DNA of 64,000 nt from Paenibacillus sp. FSL R5-0517 (GTDB lineage: Bacteria; Bacillota; Bacilli; Paenibacillales; Paenibacillaceae), in NCBI RefSeq assembly GCF_037974355.1, contig NZ_CP150235.1, forward strand, positions 5,394,001-5,458,000, written 5' to 3'. The translations under genes and the position numbers were made by a program. Each line of letters starts with the position of its first letter. The first letter of the stretch is position 1. A model generated the notes under the pieces. That model was not told the DNA's origin. It made no database searches and was given only the letters and a program-made list of their open reading frames with translations. Below are positions 15,886 to 24,108 of this stretch, one piece after another.

Positions 15886-17202
15886 TTGCAACGCGAAATT
15901 CAGGTTAATCAAAAGATGCCACTTGGCTCAGGTTCACTGCTTAGCCTTCAGCATTTGTTCGCCATGTTTGGCAGTACGGTGCTTGTACCAAACCTGTTCG
16001 GTGTCGATCCAAGTATGATCCTGCTGATGAACGGGATTGGGACACTGTTGTACATACTCATGTGTAAAGGTAAGATTCCAGCATATCTCGGATCAAGCTT
16101 TGCCTTTATCGCACCTGTCACAATGGTATTAAAACAACATCCAGAGAACGGCTACTCCATGGCACTTGGAGCTTTTATCATAACAGGACTTGTTTTCTGT
16201 CTCGTGGCCCTCATTATAAAATTTGCGGGTACCGGATGGATTAACGTAGTCTTCCCACCAGCGGTTATGGGCGCGATCGTTGCTCTGATTGGTCTGGAGC
16301 TTGTACCTGTGGCTGCAGGAATGGCCGGTCTGATTAATCCCGATATCCTTAAATATCCCAACTGGACACCTCAGGCTAAACCCATTATTTTATCCATGGT
16401 CACATTGGGAATCACAGTAATTGGTGCAGTAACGTTCCGTGGATTTCCCAAAATCATTCATATTTTAATCGGAATTGTATCCGGTTATGTATTGGGTAGT
16501 TTAATGGGTCTGGTTGATAAACAAGCTATCGGAAACGCAGATTTCATCTCACTGCCAACCGTAACAACACCTACATTTGACTGGTCCGTTATTTTCACCA
16601 TTTTACCTGTAGCGCTTGTCGTTATCGTAGAGCATATCGGACATTTGCTTGTAACGAGCAGCATTGTGGGCAAGGATCTTTCGAAAGACCCGGGCCTTCA
16701 TCGTTCCCTGCTTGGTAACGGGGTGTCCACCATTCTTTCCGGGTTTGTAGGATCTACTCCCAATACAACCTATGGTGAGAACATCGGTGTTATGGCACTG
16801 ACTCGCGTCTACTCCACATATGTCATTGGTGGGGCAGCAGTTATTGCCATCGTGCTCTCCTTCTCAGGAACATTCTCGGCGCTTGTTGCCAACATTCCTG
16901 TGCCAGTTATGGGTGGAGTATCACTACTTCTCTTCGGGGTTATTGCTGCATCGGGTCTGCGTATTTTGGTTGAACAGAAAGTCGACTTTGCCAAGCCAAC
17001 CAATCTGCTGCTTACCACACTTGTACTGGTCATTGGACTGAGTGGTACTGAGGTTGTCTTCTATGGCGTTCATCTAAAAGGGATGGCACTGGCAACCATC
17101 GTCGGAATCCTGATGAGCTTGTTGTTCAAACTGTTTGAAGTAATGGGCTGGTTGAATGACGATTCGCAGAAACAGCCTATCACTGAAAAAACGCCTGATT
17201 AA
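15886..17202 (+). CDS. uracil/xanthine family permease (UraA/PyrP type)
   Basis: A 438-residue NCS2 symporter. The segments QHLFAMFGSTVLVPNLFGVD and ICMLLYILMCKGKIPAYLGSS-like run (GTLLYILMCKGKIPAYLGSS) are near-identical in pattern to E. coli UraA, and VIVEHIGHLLVTSSIVGKDL holds the conserved Glu of the substrate site; GVSTILSGFVGSTPNTTYGE is the second helix-break motif. Uracil import is therefore the best guess. The start codon is TTG with AAAAGGAG ten bases upstream. It is one of only three forward-strand genes here and sits between apt and rel, which are adjacent in B. subtilis. A strong bidirectional terminator follows. Confidence 0.9.
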   Translation: MQREIQVNQKMPLGSGSLLSLQHLFAMFGSTVLVPNLFGVDPSMILLMNGIGTLLYILMCKGKIPAYLGSSFAFIAPVTMVLKQHPENGYSMALGAFIITGLVFCLVALIIKFAGTGWINVVFPPAVMGAIVALIGLELVPVAAGMAGLINPDILKYPNWTPQAKPIILSMVTLGITVIGAVTFRGFPKIIHILIGIVSGYVLGSLMGLVDKQAIGNADFISLPTVTTPTFDWSVIFTILPVALVVIVEHIGHLLVTSSIVGKDLSKDPGLHRSLLGNGVSTILSGFVGSTPNTTYGENIGVMALTRVYSTYVIGGAAVIAIVLSFSGTFSALVANIPVPVMGGVSLLLFGVIAASGLRILVEQKVDFAKPTNLLLTTLVLVIGLSGTEVVFYGVHLKGMALATIVGILMSLLFKLFEVMGWLNDDSQKQPITEKTPD

Positions 17203-17224
17203 TTTCACCGTATCGTATATAAAT

Positions 17225-17277
17225 CAAAAAAGCCTGTTCTATCCAACCGTTGAGGTTGGATAGAACAGGCTTTTTTA
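17225..17277. terminator. bidirectional terminator between uracil permease and apt
   Basis: Perfect 17-base stem AGCCTGTTCTATCCAACC/GGTTGGATAGAACAGGCT around loop GTTGA, with A-run left and T-run right. It ends the permease transcript on the plus strand and the recJ-apt transcript on the minus strand. Confidence 0.92.
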
Positions 17278-17363
17278 TAATCATTAATGCTGTATATTAT
17301 TTCCCGGGAAAAGGGAAAAGCAATTCAGGTTTTAATCACAACACTCCGAGTGGAGATTTAAAC

Positions 17364-17879
17364 TTAGTAGTTCATCAATGTAAATACATCGATTTTTTCA
17401 GGCAATTTAGCACGACCATTCAAATCAGTCAGCTCGATCAGGAATGCAGCACCAACAACGTTCCCACCCAATTGTTCAATCAAGTTGATGGAAGTTGCAA
17501 TCGTTCCACCCGTTGCGAGCAGATCATCTGCGATCAGGACATTTTGACCTTTCTCAATCGCATCTGTGTGCATCGCGAGTGTATCCTTGCCATACTCGAG
17601 ATCATAACCGACTTCAATCGTCTCTCCAGGCAGTTTTCCACTTTTGCGGATCGGAGCAAAACCGACACCAAGAGCGTACGCCAGAGGGGCGCCCACAACG
17701 AAACCACGTGCTTCAGGTCCAGCAATGACGTCAATTTTGAGATCAGAAACCATCACTTTCAACTCATTGATCGCATTGCGGTACATTTCTCCATCTTTCA
17801 ACAATGTCGTAATGTCCTTAAAGCTGATTCCCGGTTGTGGAAAGTCAGGAATGACACGAATATAATCTTTAAAATCCAA
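17364..17879 (-). CDS. apt: adenine phosphoribosyltransferase
   Basis: A 171-residue salvage enzyme that makes AMP from adenine and PRPP. Starts MDFKDYIRVIPDFPQPGISF, typical for the family, with the adenine-binding GPEARGF loop and the PRPP-binding motif VLIADDLLATGGTIATS. Family length is 170-175. A ribosome site AGGAGGAG lies upstream of the ATG, and recJ ends 37 bases before, so they form an operon as in B. subtilis. Confidence 0.96.
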   Translation of the reverse strand: MDFKDYIRVIPDFPQPGISFKDITTLLKDGEMYRNAINELKVMVSDLKIDVIAGPEARGFVVGAPLAYALGVGFAPIRKSGKLPGETIEVGYDLEYGKDTLAMHTDAIEKGQNVLIADDLLATGGTIATSINLIEQLGGNVVGAAFLIELTDLNGRAKLPEKIDVFTLMNY

Positions 17880-17916
17880 AATAATCTCCTCCTAAAATAA
17901 ATACACAAACTTCCAT

Positions 17917-20325
17917 CTAAGATACGCCCTTCATCCGGGATATCATCCATTGTGTCAGTTGCGGTGTGGCTGCATCCAGCATCACCTGTTCTATCTCGGC
18001 CATGTTTTCGAGCGCCTGATAGTGACGAGAAGCGGTTAGTTCACGCTTAGGCGGGTTATCCACAAACGCAATTTTGCCGTTATCACGGGTAATGAAGGAA
18101 AGCTCTTCGAATACATCCAACATCATCGTAATCATGCGCGGCGAACAACCACACTGACGACTGAGCACAGGAGTAATCTCTTGTTCCTCCACGGGTTCAG
18201 CTTTCCATTTCAACACCTGCATATAAATACGCTTAAAGAGATCTCTGGAAGGCATCTGAAGGCGATCTCGGCGGTTGCCTGATCCGTGCAGAAGGATGAT
18301 ATTCTCGGCTCCACTGAACAAAGCCAGCATGGCATCAAGTTGTTCCGGGGTTTCCGGCGTATCAAACACAAATAACGTCCGGACTTCTTCCTGTCCATAA
18401 TGCTGTGCAGCAGCATTACACGGAAATAACCCGACCTTTCTATCATATACCCAAAGGCAAGGTTCATACAATGAATTTCCCTCGGAAACGTCTGTTTCTT
18501 TCCGAATAATAGCACCAACAGAACCTGATTTGTATCGCAGATGCACCTCAAGTGAGCTCAAGAATTGCTTCATCGCATTCAATGGCTCTGCATTACCGCG
18601 CATATCAAACACTTGAACCTGAGGAACATGAATGTCCTGAAGCATCAGTTGCGGTTTTCTCATCCCATTCCATTCATTAATGGACAGTTCTCCCATCACA
18701 TCAATAACGGAACCTGGGAGAAGGAACTCCGCTAACGCCCCCTTGCCAAAAGCGACAGTTTCCAGTTGCTGACCATCCTGTTCCAGAACCAGTTTCAAAT
18801 GGCGTTTCTCTCGTCCCATCGTTCTGGTTTCCTTCACAGTCACGCTTCTCAGTACGAATCTTGGCGAAGGATTGCTCATCCCGAAAGGCTGCAATCTGTC
18901 GATCTCCTGGATCACTTTCAGCGGAACATCACTGATTCTGCATTCATCATCTGCAAGACGCTGAGGTACAAAGTCTTCTTCAGTCAATACAGATGCAGCA
19001 AACTCATTCAAGCCATCCTCAAGTTCTTTCAGCTGATCCCGATGCAAGGTCATACCTGCTGCAGCAGGATGGCCCCCGTAATGGTCCAGACTGTGTTTAT
19101 TAACTGTGAGCGCCTCATAGATATCCAAGCCCTCAATGGAGCGCGCAGAGCCCTTACAAACACCGCTCTCTGGATCAATTCCAAGAATAAGAGTAGGTCG
19201 GTAATAACGCTCCAGCAACTTGGAAGCCACAATACCCACCACTCCAACATTCCAGCCTTCACCAGCCAATACGATAACATCCGGAACAGCTCCTGAACGT
19301 AGCTGTATCTTTTGTTCCAGCTGCGCAGTTGCTTCTTGTAGTATGCCCTCTACGACTTGCTGCCGCTCTCTGTTCAGTAGATCAAGTTGACCCGCAAGCG
19401 TATGAGCTTCATCCAGGTTCTCCGTGGTGAGAAGTGATACCGCTCTCCCGGCATGATCCAAACGTCCACTGGCATTAATACGAGGAGCCATGGCAAAGGC
19501 AATATTAATTGAAGTCACCTGACTTTGATCCACTCCACTGATTTCCAGTAATGCCCCCACACCTGGAAGACGTGAACCACGCATCGACTCAATTCCATAA
19601 CTGACGATAACCCGGTTCTCCCCTTCCAAAGGCATCAGATCGGCCACGGTACCGATGGCAGCAATCTCCATCCATTCACCGGGCACTTCCCCGATCAGTG
19701 CCTGGGCAAGTTTCAGGGCTACTCCCGCTCCGGCCAAACCTTTAAAGGGATACGGACATCCCGGAAGTTTGGGATTAATAAGGGCAAAGGCTTCTGGCAA
19801 AATTTCAGGCGGCTCGTGATGGTCTGTCACAATAACTTCGATACCCAGTGTTGCCGCATAGGCAATCTGTTCAACAGCGCTGATTCCGGTATCCACGGTA
19901 ATAATCAATGAAACACCTTGTTGATGGGCCCAATCCAATGCATGGTTGTGCAATCCATACCCTTCATTCGAGCGATGAGGGATATAGATATCGTACGAGG
20001 CACCAAGATGACGCATCAAATGGATCATGAGCGATGTGCTGGATACGCCATCGGCGTCATAATCACCGTAGATCAAAATATGTTCTTCGCGCTGCAAAGC
20101 CAATTTGATGCGAGGCACAGCTTCATTCATGCCGAGTAGCAGATAGGGATCATGCATTTGATTCAGATCAGGATGCAGAAAACGTTCGGCCTCCTTCTCA
20201 TTGTGCACGCCTCGACTCACAAGCAAACGTCCAACAAGTGGGGAAACGGAAAGCGCCTGTGAGAGTCCCGCAGCCGCCTCCAAAATGATATTCGGTGTAT
20301 TCCACCGGTATTGCGAATAAAGCAA
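17917..20325 (-). CDS. recJ: single-stranded-DNA-specific exonuclease RecJ
   Basis: An 802-residue 5-prime to 3-prime exonuclease of the DHH family used in recombination and repair. Catalytic motifs: LIYGDYDADGVSST (near 80), VTDHHEPPE (near 166), DLMPLEGENR, GRLDHAGRAVSLL (DHH motif IV region), and the DHHA1 motif HYGGHPAAAGMTL. It has the extended C-terminal region found in Bacillales (B. subtilis RecJ is about 786). The start codon is TTG at 20325 with AAAGGAG seven bases upstream; no earlier start has a site. Confidence 0.94.
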   Translation of the reverse strand: MLYSQYRWNTPNIILEAAAGLSQALSVSPLVGRLLVSRGVHNEKEAERFLHPDLNQMHDPYLLLGMNEAVPRIKLALQREEHILIYGDYDADGVSSTSLMIHLMRHLGASYDIYIPHRSNEGYGLHNHALDWAHQQGVSLIITVDTGISAVEQIAYAATLGIEVIVTDHHEPPEILPEAFALINPKLPGCPYPFKGLAGAGVALKLAQALIGEVPGEWMEIAAIGTVADLMPLEGENRVIVSYGIESMRGSRLPGVGALLEISGVDQSQVTSINIAFAMAPRINASGRLDHAGRAVSLLTTENLDEAHTLAGQLDLLNRERQQVVEGILQEATAQLEQKIQLRSGAVPDVIVLAGEGWNVGVVGIVASKLLERYYRPTLILGIDPESGVCKGSARSIEGLDIYEALTVNKHSLDHYGGHPAAAGMTLHRDQLKELEDGLNEFAASVLTEEDFVPQRLADDECRISDVPLKVIQEIDRLQPFGMSNPSPRFVLRSVTVKETRTMGREKRHLKLVLEQDGQQLETVAFGKGALAEFLLPGSVIDVMGELSINEWNGMRKPQLMLQDIHVPQVQVFDMRGNAEPLNAMKQFLSSLEVHLRYKSGSVGAIIRKETDVSEGNSLYEPCLWVYDRKVGLFPCNAAAQHYGQEEVRTLFVFDTPETPEQLDAMLALFSGAENIILLHGSGNRRDRLQMPSRDLFKRIYMQVLKWKAEPVEEQEITPVLSRQCGCSPRMITMMLDVFEELSFITRDNGKIAFVDNPPKRELTASRHYQALENMAEIEQVMLDAATPQLTQWMISRMKGVS

Positions 20326-20365
20326 AGATAACGCTCCTTTCCTGATCTACTGGACCCGCGCTTCA

Positions 20366-21325
20366 CTACTGAATTAATGTCGCTTCGTGATCGGGCAGTT
20401 CATGATTGGATTTATAGGGATAGCCTGGATCATAAGGCACCGCTTGAATCTGTACCTCTTTTACATGACTGAACCGGGTAAGCAATAGTGTCTTGGCCCG
20501 ATTTGCAATTTCCTGTGCTTCCAGTATGGAGATTCTCGGATTCACACTAACGACCAACTCAATCGTAACGTCATGTTCCTGTTCCCGAGCAACCAAGTGC
20601 TCAATGGTAATAATGCCGTATACGCGCTGTACAGTCTCTTTGAAATCGGACGCATCCTCCTGCTCCAGTTCCTGAACAAGTGAACCATATACTGTGTCCA
20701 CAATCATTCGGTAACCCTTATGAAGTACAAAACAGGAAGCAATCAATGCAGCCGTAGGGTCCAGGTAGAGCAGCATGCTCAAACCTGTCTCTTCACCAGC
20801 CATAGATCCTATAATGCCGATCAACACGGTGAGAGAACAATAGAGCGCACGACGATGTTGCTGTGCATAGGCTAAAGCCTGAGACTGGTTTCGTTTGCGA
20901 AAATATCTGTACTGAAATTGAAAAATCGCTTCTTTTACAGCCAGAGCTGCAACAGCCACCAAAAGTACCGACTTGCCGGGTGCTTCCGGTTCACTTCCGG
21001 AGAGACTACCCAATGCGGAGATGGCAAGCTGTAATCCACCCATGAGGATCAGCACAGATAACAATACGGAGATTCCCGGTCTGGCAACCCGTGAGTGTTC
21101 TTTAAACCGATCCCTGCGAGCCTTATTCTTATCACGTACAGACTTGGAGGGAAAGAGACCTGCCAGGGCAGAACCAGCTTCAGAAGCAGAATACAAGCCG
21201 TCAGCGAGCAATGATTTGCTGTTTGCCATATAACCGACTCCCGCTTTGATTACCGCAAGTCCCATATTACCAGCAATACCACTCCATGTGGCAGCCTGAG
21301 CAGATGGGATATGTTCTCTGGTCAT
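20366..21325 (-). CDS. divergent cation diffusion facilitator (CDF) family protein
   Basis: A 319-residue protein with the CDF layout: about six membrane helices in the first 220 residues and a C-terminal cytoplasmic ferredoxin-like domain (VQRVYGIITIEHLVAREQEH). The second helix reads LLADGLYSASEAGSAL: the usual HxxxD of the transport metal site is YxxxE here. In the fifth helix the conserved Asp (YLDPTAALIAS) is present but the His four residues before it is Leu. The family normally exports zinc, manganese, iron or cobalt. Whether this protein transports metal is uncertain. It lies between recJ and secF, 40 bases from recJ. Confidence 0.8.
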   Translation of the reverse strand: MTREHIPSAQAATWSGIAGNMGLAVIKAGVGYMANSKSLLADGLYSASEAGSALAGLFPSKSVRDKNKARRDRFKEHSRVARPGISVLLSVLILMGGLQLAISALGSLSGSEPEAPGKSVLLVAVAALAVKEAIFQFQYRYFRKRNQSQALAYAQQHRRALYCSLTVLIGIIGSMAGEETGLSMLLYLDPTAALIASCFVLHKGYRMIVDTVYGSLVQELEQEDASDFKETVQRVYGIITIEHLVAREQEHDVTIELVVSVNPRISILEAQEIANRAKTLLLTRFSHVKEVQIQAVPYDPGYPYKSNHELPDHEATLIQ

Positions 21326-21356
21326 GAATATTCCCCCTTATTTCTGTACATAAAGT

Positions 21357-21383
21357 TGCAAAACCGCGCCTGGCAGACGCGGC
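21357..21383 (-). terminator. terminator after secF
   Basis: GC-rich stem CCGCGTCTG/AGGCGCGG-type hairpin (GCCGCGTCTGCCAGGCGCGG on the minus strand) followed by TTTTGC, directly after the secF stop. Confidence 0.65.
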
Positions 21384-21398
21384 TTCACAATAAGATGT

Positions 21399-22310
21399 TT
21401 AGTTAGATTCTTTAGCCACTGTTTTTGGCTTGTTCGTTTGTTGTTTACCTTTAAGCGTAAACCATAATGGAGCTGCAATAAAGATCGAAGAATAGGCACC
21501 AAAGAATGTCCCGATCACCATCGCCAGAGAGAACATGCGAATAGACTCTCCGCCAAAAATAAACAAACAGAGTGACGCTATAAATACAGTAAATGTTGTG
21601 TTAAGCGAGCGCGTCATCGTTTGAGATAAACTCCGGTTTACCACTTCACGCAGATCAGCTTTTGTTGATTTTTTGGCAAAACGCAGATTTTCCCTAATCC
21701 GGTCAAAGATAACGATGGTATCGTTGATAGAGAATCCGACAATGGTTAGCACTGCCGTAATAAAGGTCAGATTCACTTCAAGACGGAATATAGAAAATAC
21801 ACTTATAACTACGAAGGCATCATGGAATATGGAAACAACTGCTGCCAAAGCGAATCGCCATTCGAATCGAATCGCAACATAGATCATGATTCCGATACTG
21901 GCAATCAGCACCGCATAGATTGCATTACGCTCAAGCTCTTTGGCCATTTCTGGATCAACGGTATTCACTTCATAAGAAGCAGTCTCATCCAGTTTGCTAA
22001 ATTCTTGCTTGAATTTGCTTTCTTGGTTTTCATCCAGTACGTTCGAGAATCGAATATTAACCCGATCAGATCCAGTTGTAATCTGGACTTCCTTTGTGTC
22101 AACACCCAGTTCATTCACGATTGGATTGATTTGCTCCGCTGTAATGGCTTTGGATACGGTAATATCCACATTTGATCCTGAACGGAAGTCAACGGCGTAG
22201 TTTAATCCAAGTGAGAGCAAACTGATAATCCCTACTACAGTCAAAATAATCGAGAATGTATAGGCAATTTTACTCCCTTTAATATAATCGAAATTCCAAT
22301 TAAAGCGCAC
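21399..22310 (-). CDS. secF: protein translocase subunit SecF
   Basis: About 303 residues, an RND-superfamily partner of SecD that uses proton motive force to help protein export. Layout: one N-terminal helix (KIAYTFSIILTVVGIISLLS), a periplasm-facing-type extracellular domain with LNYAVDFRSGSNVD, then five helices with the conserved GFSINDTIVIFDRIREN in helix 4/5. The GTG at 22310 is chosen because GGAG lies ten bases upstream; a GTG at 22319 is too close to that site. It overlaps secD by 11 bases. B. subtilis has a fused SecDF; here they are two genes. Confidence 0.93.
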   Translation of the reverse strand: MRFNWNFDYIKGSKIAYTFSIILTVVGIISLLSLGLNYAVDFRSGSNVDITVSKAITAEQINPIVNELGVDTKEVQITTGSDRVNIRFSNVLDENQESKFKQEFSKLDETASYEVNTVDPEMAKELERNAIYAVLIASIGIMIYVAIRFEWRFALAAVVSIFHDAFVVISVFSIFRLEVNLTFITAVLTIVGFSINDTIVIFDRIRENLRFAKKSTKADLREVVNRSLSQTMTRSLNTTFTVFIASLCLFIFGGESIRMFSLAMVIGTFFGAYSSIFIAAPLWFTLKGKQQTNKPKTVAKESN

Positions 22311-23550
22311 GAATTTCACTCTCCTTCACTCCGAAGTACTTAGGCTTCTTCAACACGTTAGCCCGTACGAGCAGGGTCAGCAGGAAGCGGGAGAAGAAAA
22401 TATTCGTGATAATACTGGTCACAATATCAAAAATCAGCACGAGGGCAAACCCTTTAACCGCACCTGTACCCAAGAAGAACATAACAGCGGCCGCAATAAT
22501 GGTTGTGACATTGGAGTCGATGATTGTTCGGAAGGAATGTTTACCGCCCGCTTTAACCGAAGACAAGATCGACTTACCACTACGCATTTCTTCTTTAATC
22601 CGTTCGTACGTGATGATATTGGCATCCACCGCCATTCCTATACCCAGGATAAACGCCGCAATACCTGGAAGGGTGAGCACGAATTCTCCTAAATAGAAGA
22701 TTGCAAGTACCAGCCACGTATGTGTGATCAAGGCAAAACTCGCGATAATGCCAGGAATACGATAAAGCCCGATCATGAACACTAGAATAATAACGGAACC
22801 AATCAATCCCGCTTTAATCGTCTGATCCAGAGAGAGCTTACCAAGTGTTGCACCAACACTTTGTGAATACTTCTCTGTAAGTTTCAGTGGCAATGCACCC
22901 AGGTTAATGGTGTCACGAAGCTGGTTTGCTTCATCACGTGAATAGGCACCTGAGATTTGGGCAGATCCATCTGTCAACTGTTGTTGAACTGTTGGTGCAG
23001 AAAGTAGCTGATCATCCAGATAGATAGCAAGAGGTTGTCCGATCAAACGTTTGGTTATCTCGGAAAACTTGGCTTTGTCTTTCACTTGGATGTCAATCAT
23101 CGGCTGATTCAAACTTGTAAAAACAACTTTGGCTGCATTCTCAACAAATTCATTTCCGCGAAGTTCAATTTTGGTGTATTCGCCTTCCTTGTCATTCTCA
23201 GCTTTACTACGGAAGGTCAGAACAGCCGGTTCTTTCATTTTGGCTCTAACTTCAGCCTCATCCGTAACCCCTGCCAACTTCAATCGAATCCGGTTGCTTC
23301 CTTCAGTGGTTACCTCCGGTTCGCTTGTTCCGAGCGCATTGGCGCGGCTTTCAAGACTTTTGGCCGTTTGCACCAAAGATGCTTTGGTGACTTGTTGTCC
23401 TGCTTCGAGCGGCTCTGCTTCATATAAGATCTCGTAGCCTCCCTTTAAATCAAGGCCCAAGCGTATATTTTTGAGCAGTTCCGGGCTTGTTCCCACCATT
23501 ACCCCTGTGGTGACAAGCACGACCAGAATGAAACTGATAATTCTTTTCAT
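22300..23550 (-). CDS. secD: protein translocase subunit SecD
   Basis: A 416-residue membrane protein: N-terminal helix KRIISFILVVLVTTGVMVG, then the conserved LGLDLKGGYEILYE, extracellular P1 domain, and a C-terminal five-helix RND bundle with ILGIGMAVDANIITYERIKE, containing the proton-relay Asp. Start at 23550 has AGGAAC five bases upstream; a longer frame (to 23625) reads arginine-rich nonsense. It forms the export helper SecDF with secF. Confidence 0.94.
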   Translation of the reverse strand: MKRIISFILVVLVTTGVMVGTSPELLKNIRLGLDLKGGYEILYEAEPLEAGQQVTKASLVQTAKSLESRANALGTSEPEVTTEGSNRIRLKLAGVTDEAEVRAKMKEPAVLTFRSKAENDKEGEYTKIELRGNEFVENAAKVVFTSLNQPMIDIQVKDKAKFSEITKRLIGQPLAIYLDDQLLSAPTVQQQLTDGSAQISGAYSRDEANQLRDTINLGALPLKLTEKYSQSVGATLGKLSLDQTIKAGLIGSVIILVFMIGLYRIPGIIASFALITHTWLVLAIFYLGEFVLTLPGIAAFILGIGMAVDANIITYERIKEEMRSGKSILSSVKAGGKHSFRTIIDSNVTTIIAAAVMFFLGTGAVKGFALVLIFDIVTSIITNIFFSRFLLTLLVRANVLKKPKYFGVKESEIRAL

Positions 23551-23621
23551 GCCGTTCCTAGATCCCCTTTCGTTCTCAATATTCCTATTATAGCGATGCC
23601 GTAAAAAGCAGTCAATTTTCA

Positions 23622-23656
23622 ACAAAAAAGATCCCTTTCGTCTAGAAAGAGGACCC
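23622..23656 (-). terminator. terminator overlapping the 3-prime end of comN
   Basis: Hairpin TCCTCTTTC/GAAAGGGA with loop TAGAC (minus strand), followed by six T. It overlaps the last comN codons and separates comN from secD. Confidence 0.6.
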
Positions 23657-23890
23657 CCGGTATGCAGACACGGTCATAAAGTTCATAAAGCTTGTTGCTT
23701 TCAGTGACAAAATGTCGTTCACCAGCTGGTGAAGCGGTGGAATGCCCTGTTTTTCATATTTATGACTGACGCAATTCCAGACATCTTTGCTGGTGACATA
23801 TTCGTAACCGACAAGCCTTAATTCCTCCGCCTTGCTTCGGCAGAGCATCTCTATTGACTGTTCCAACTCCACATCATTCATTTCTTCCAA
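23642..23890 (-). CDS. comN: post-transcriptional regulator ComN-like
   Basis: An 82-residue protein of the ComN (YrzD) family: LEQSIEMLCRSKAEELRLVG and DVWNCVSHKYEK match the family layout of two short helical parts. In B. subtilis ComN controls comE mRNA localisation and competence and lies beside secDF, as here. The TTG start at 23890 is supported by GGGAGG seven bases upstream. An ATG three codons further in has no such site. It ends in a terminator. Confidence 0.8.
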   Translation of the reverse strand: MEEMNDVELEQSIEMLCRSKAEELRLVGYEYVTSKDVWNCVSHKYEKQGIPPLHQLVNDILSLKATSFMNFMTVSAYRGSSF

Positions 23891-24108
23891 CGGGGAGCCT
23901 CCCTTCGTACATCCAAGCCTTTATGCGGCATCAATATTACATCATTCGACTTCGCCTGATCATATTCCTTCTTGCTGGTTATGGTTCTTTTTGTTAATCG
24001 TGTCCAAGTTGTCATGAGAAGATGAAGGACTGGCATAGGATGAAGAACAACGGCTTTGTCCCGTTTATGATGATAACCTGTACTTTCAACCGGGAAAGAG
24101 GGGTAGTC

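Noticed and set aside
24022..24108. N-terminal extension of the spoVB frame
   Set aside because: The upstream codons read without membrane features and no ribosome site; the TTG at 24109 has GAGGGG in place.
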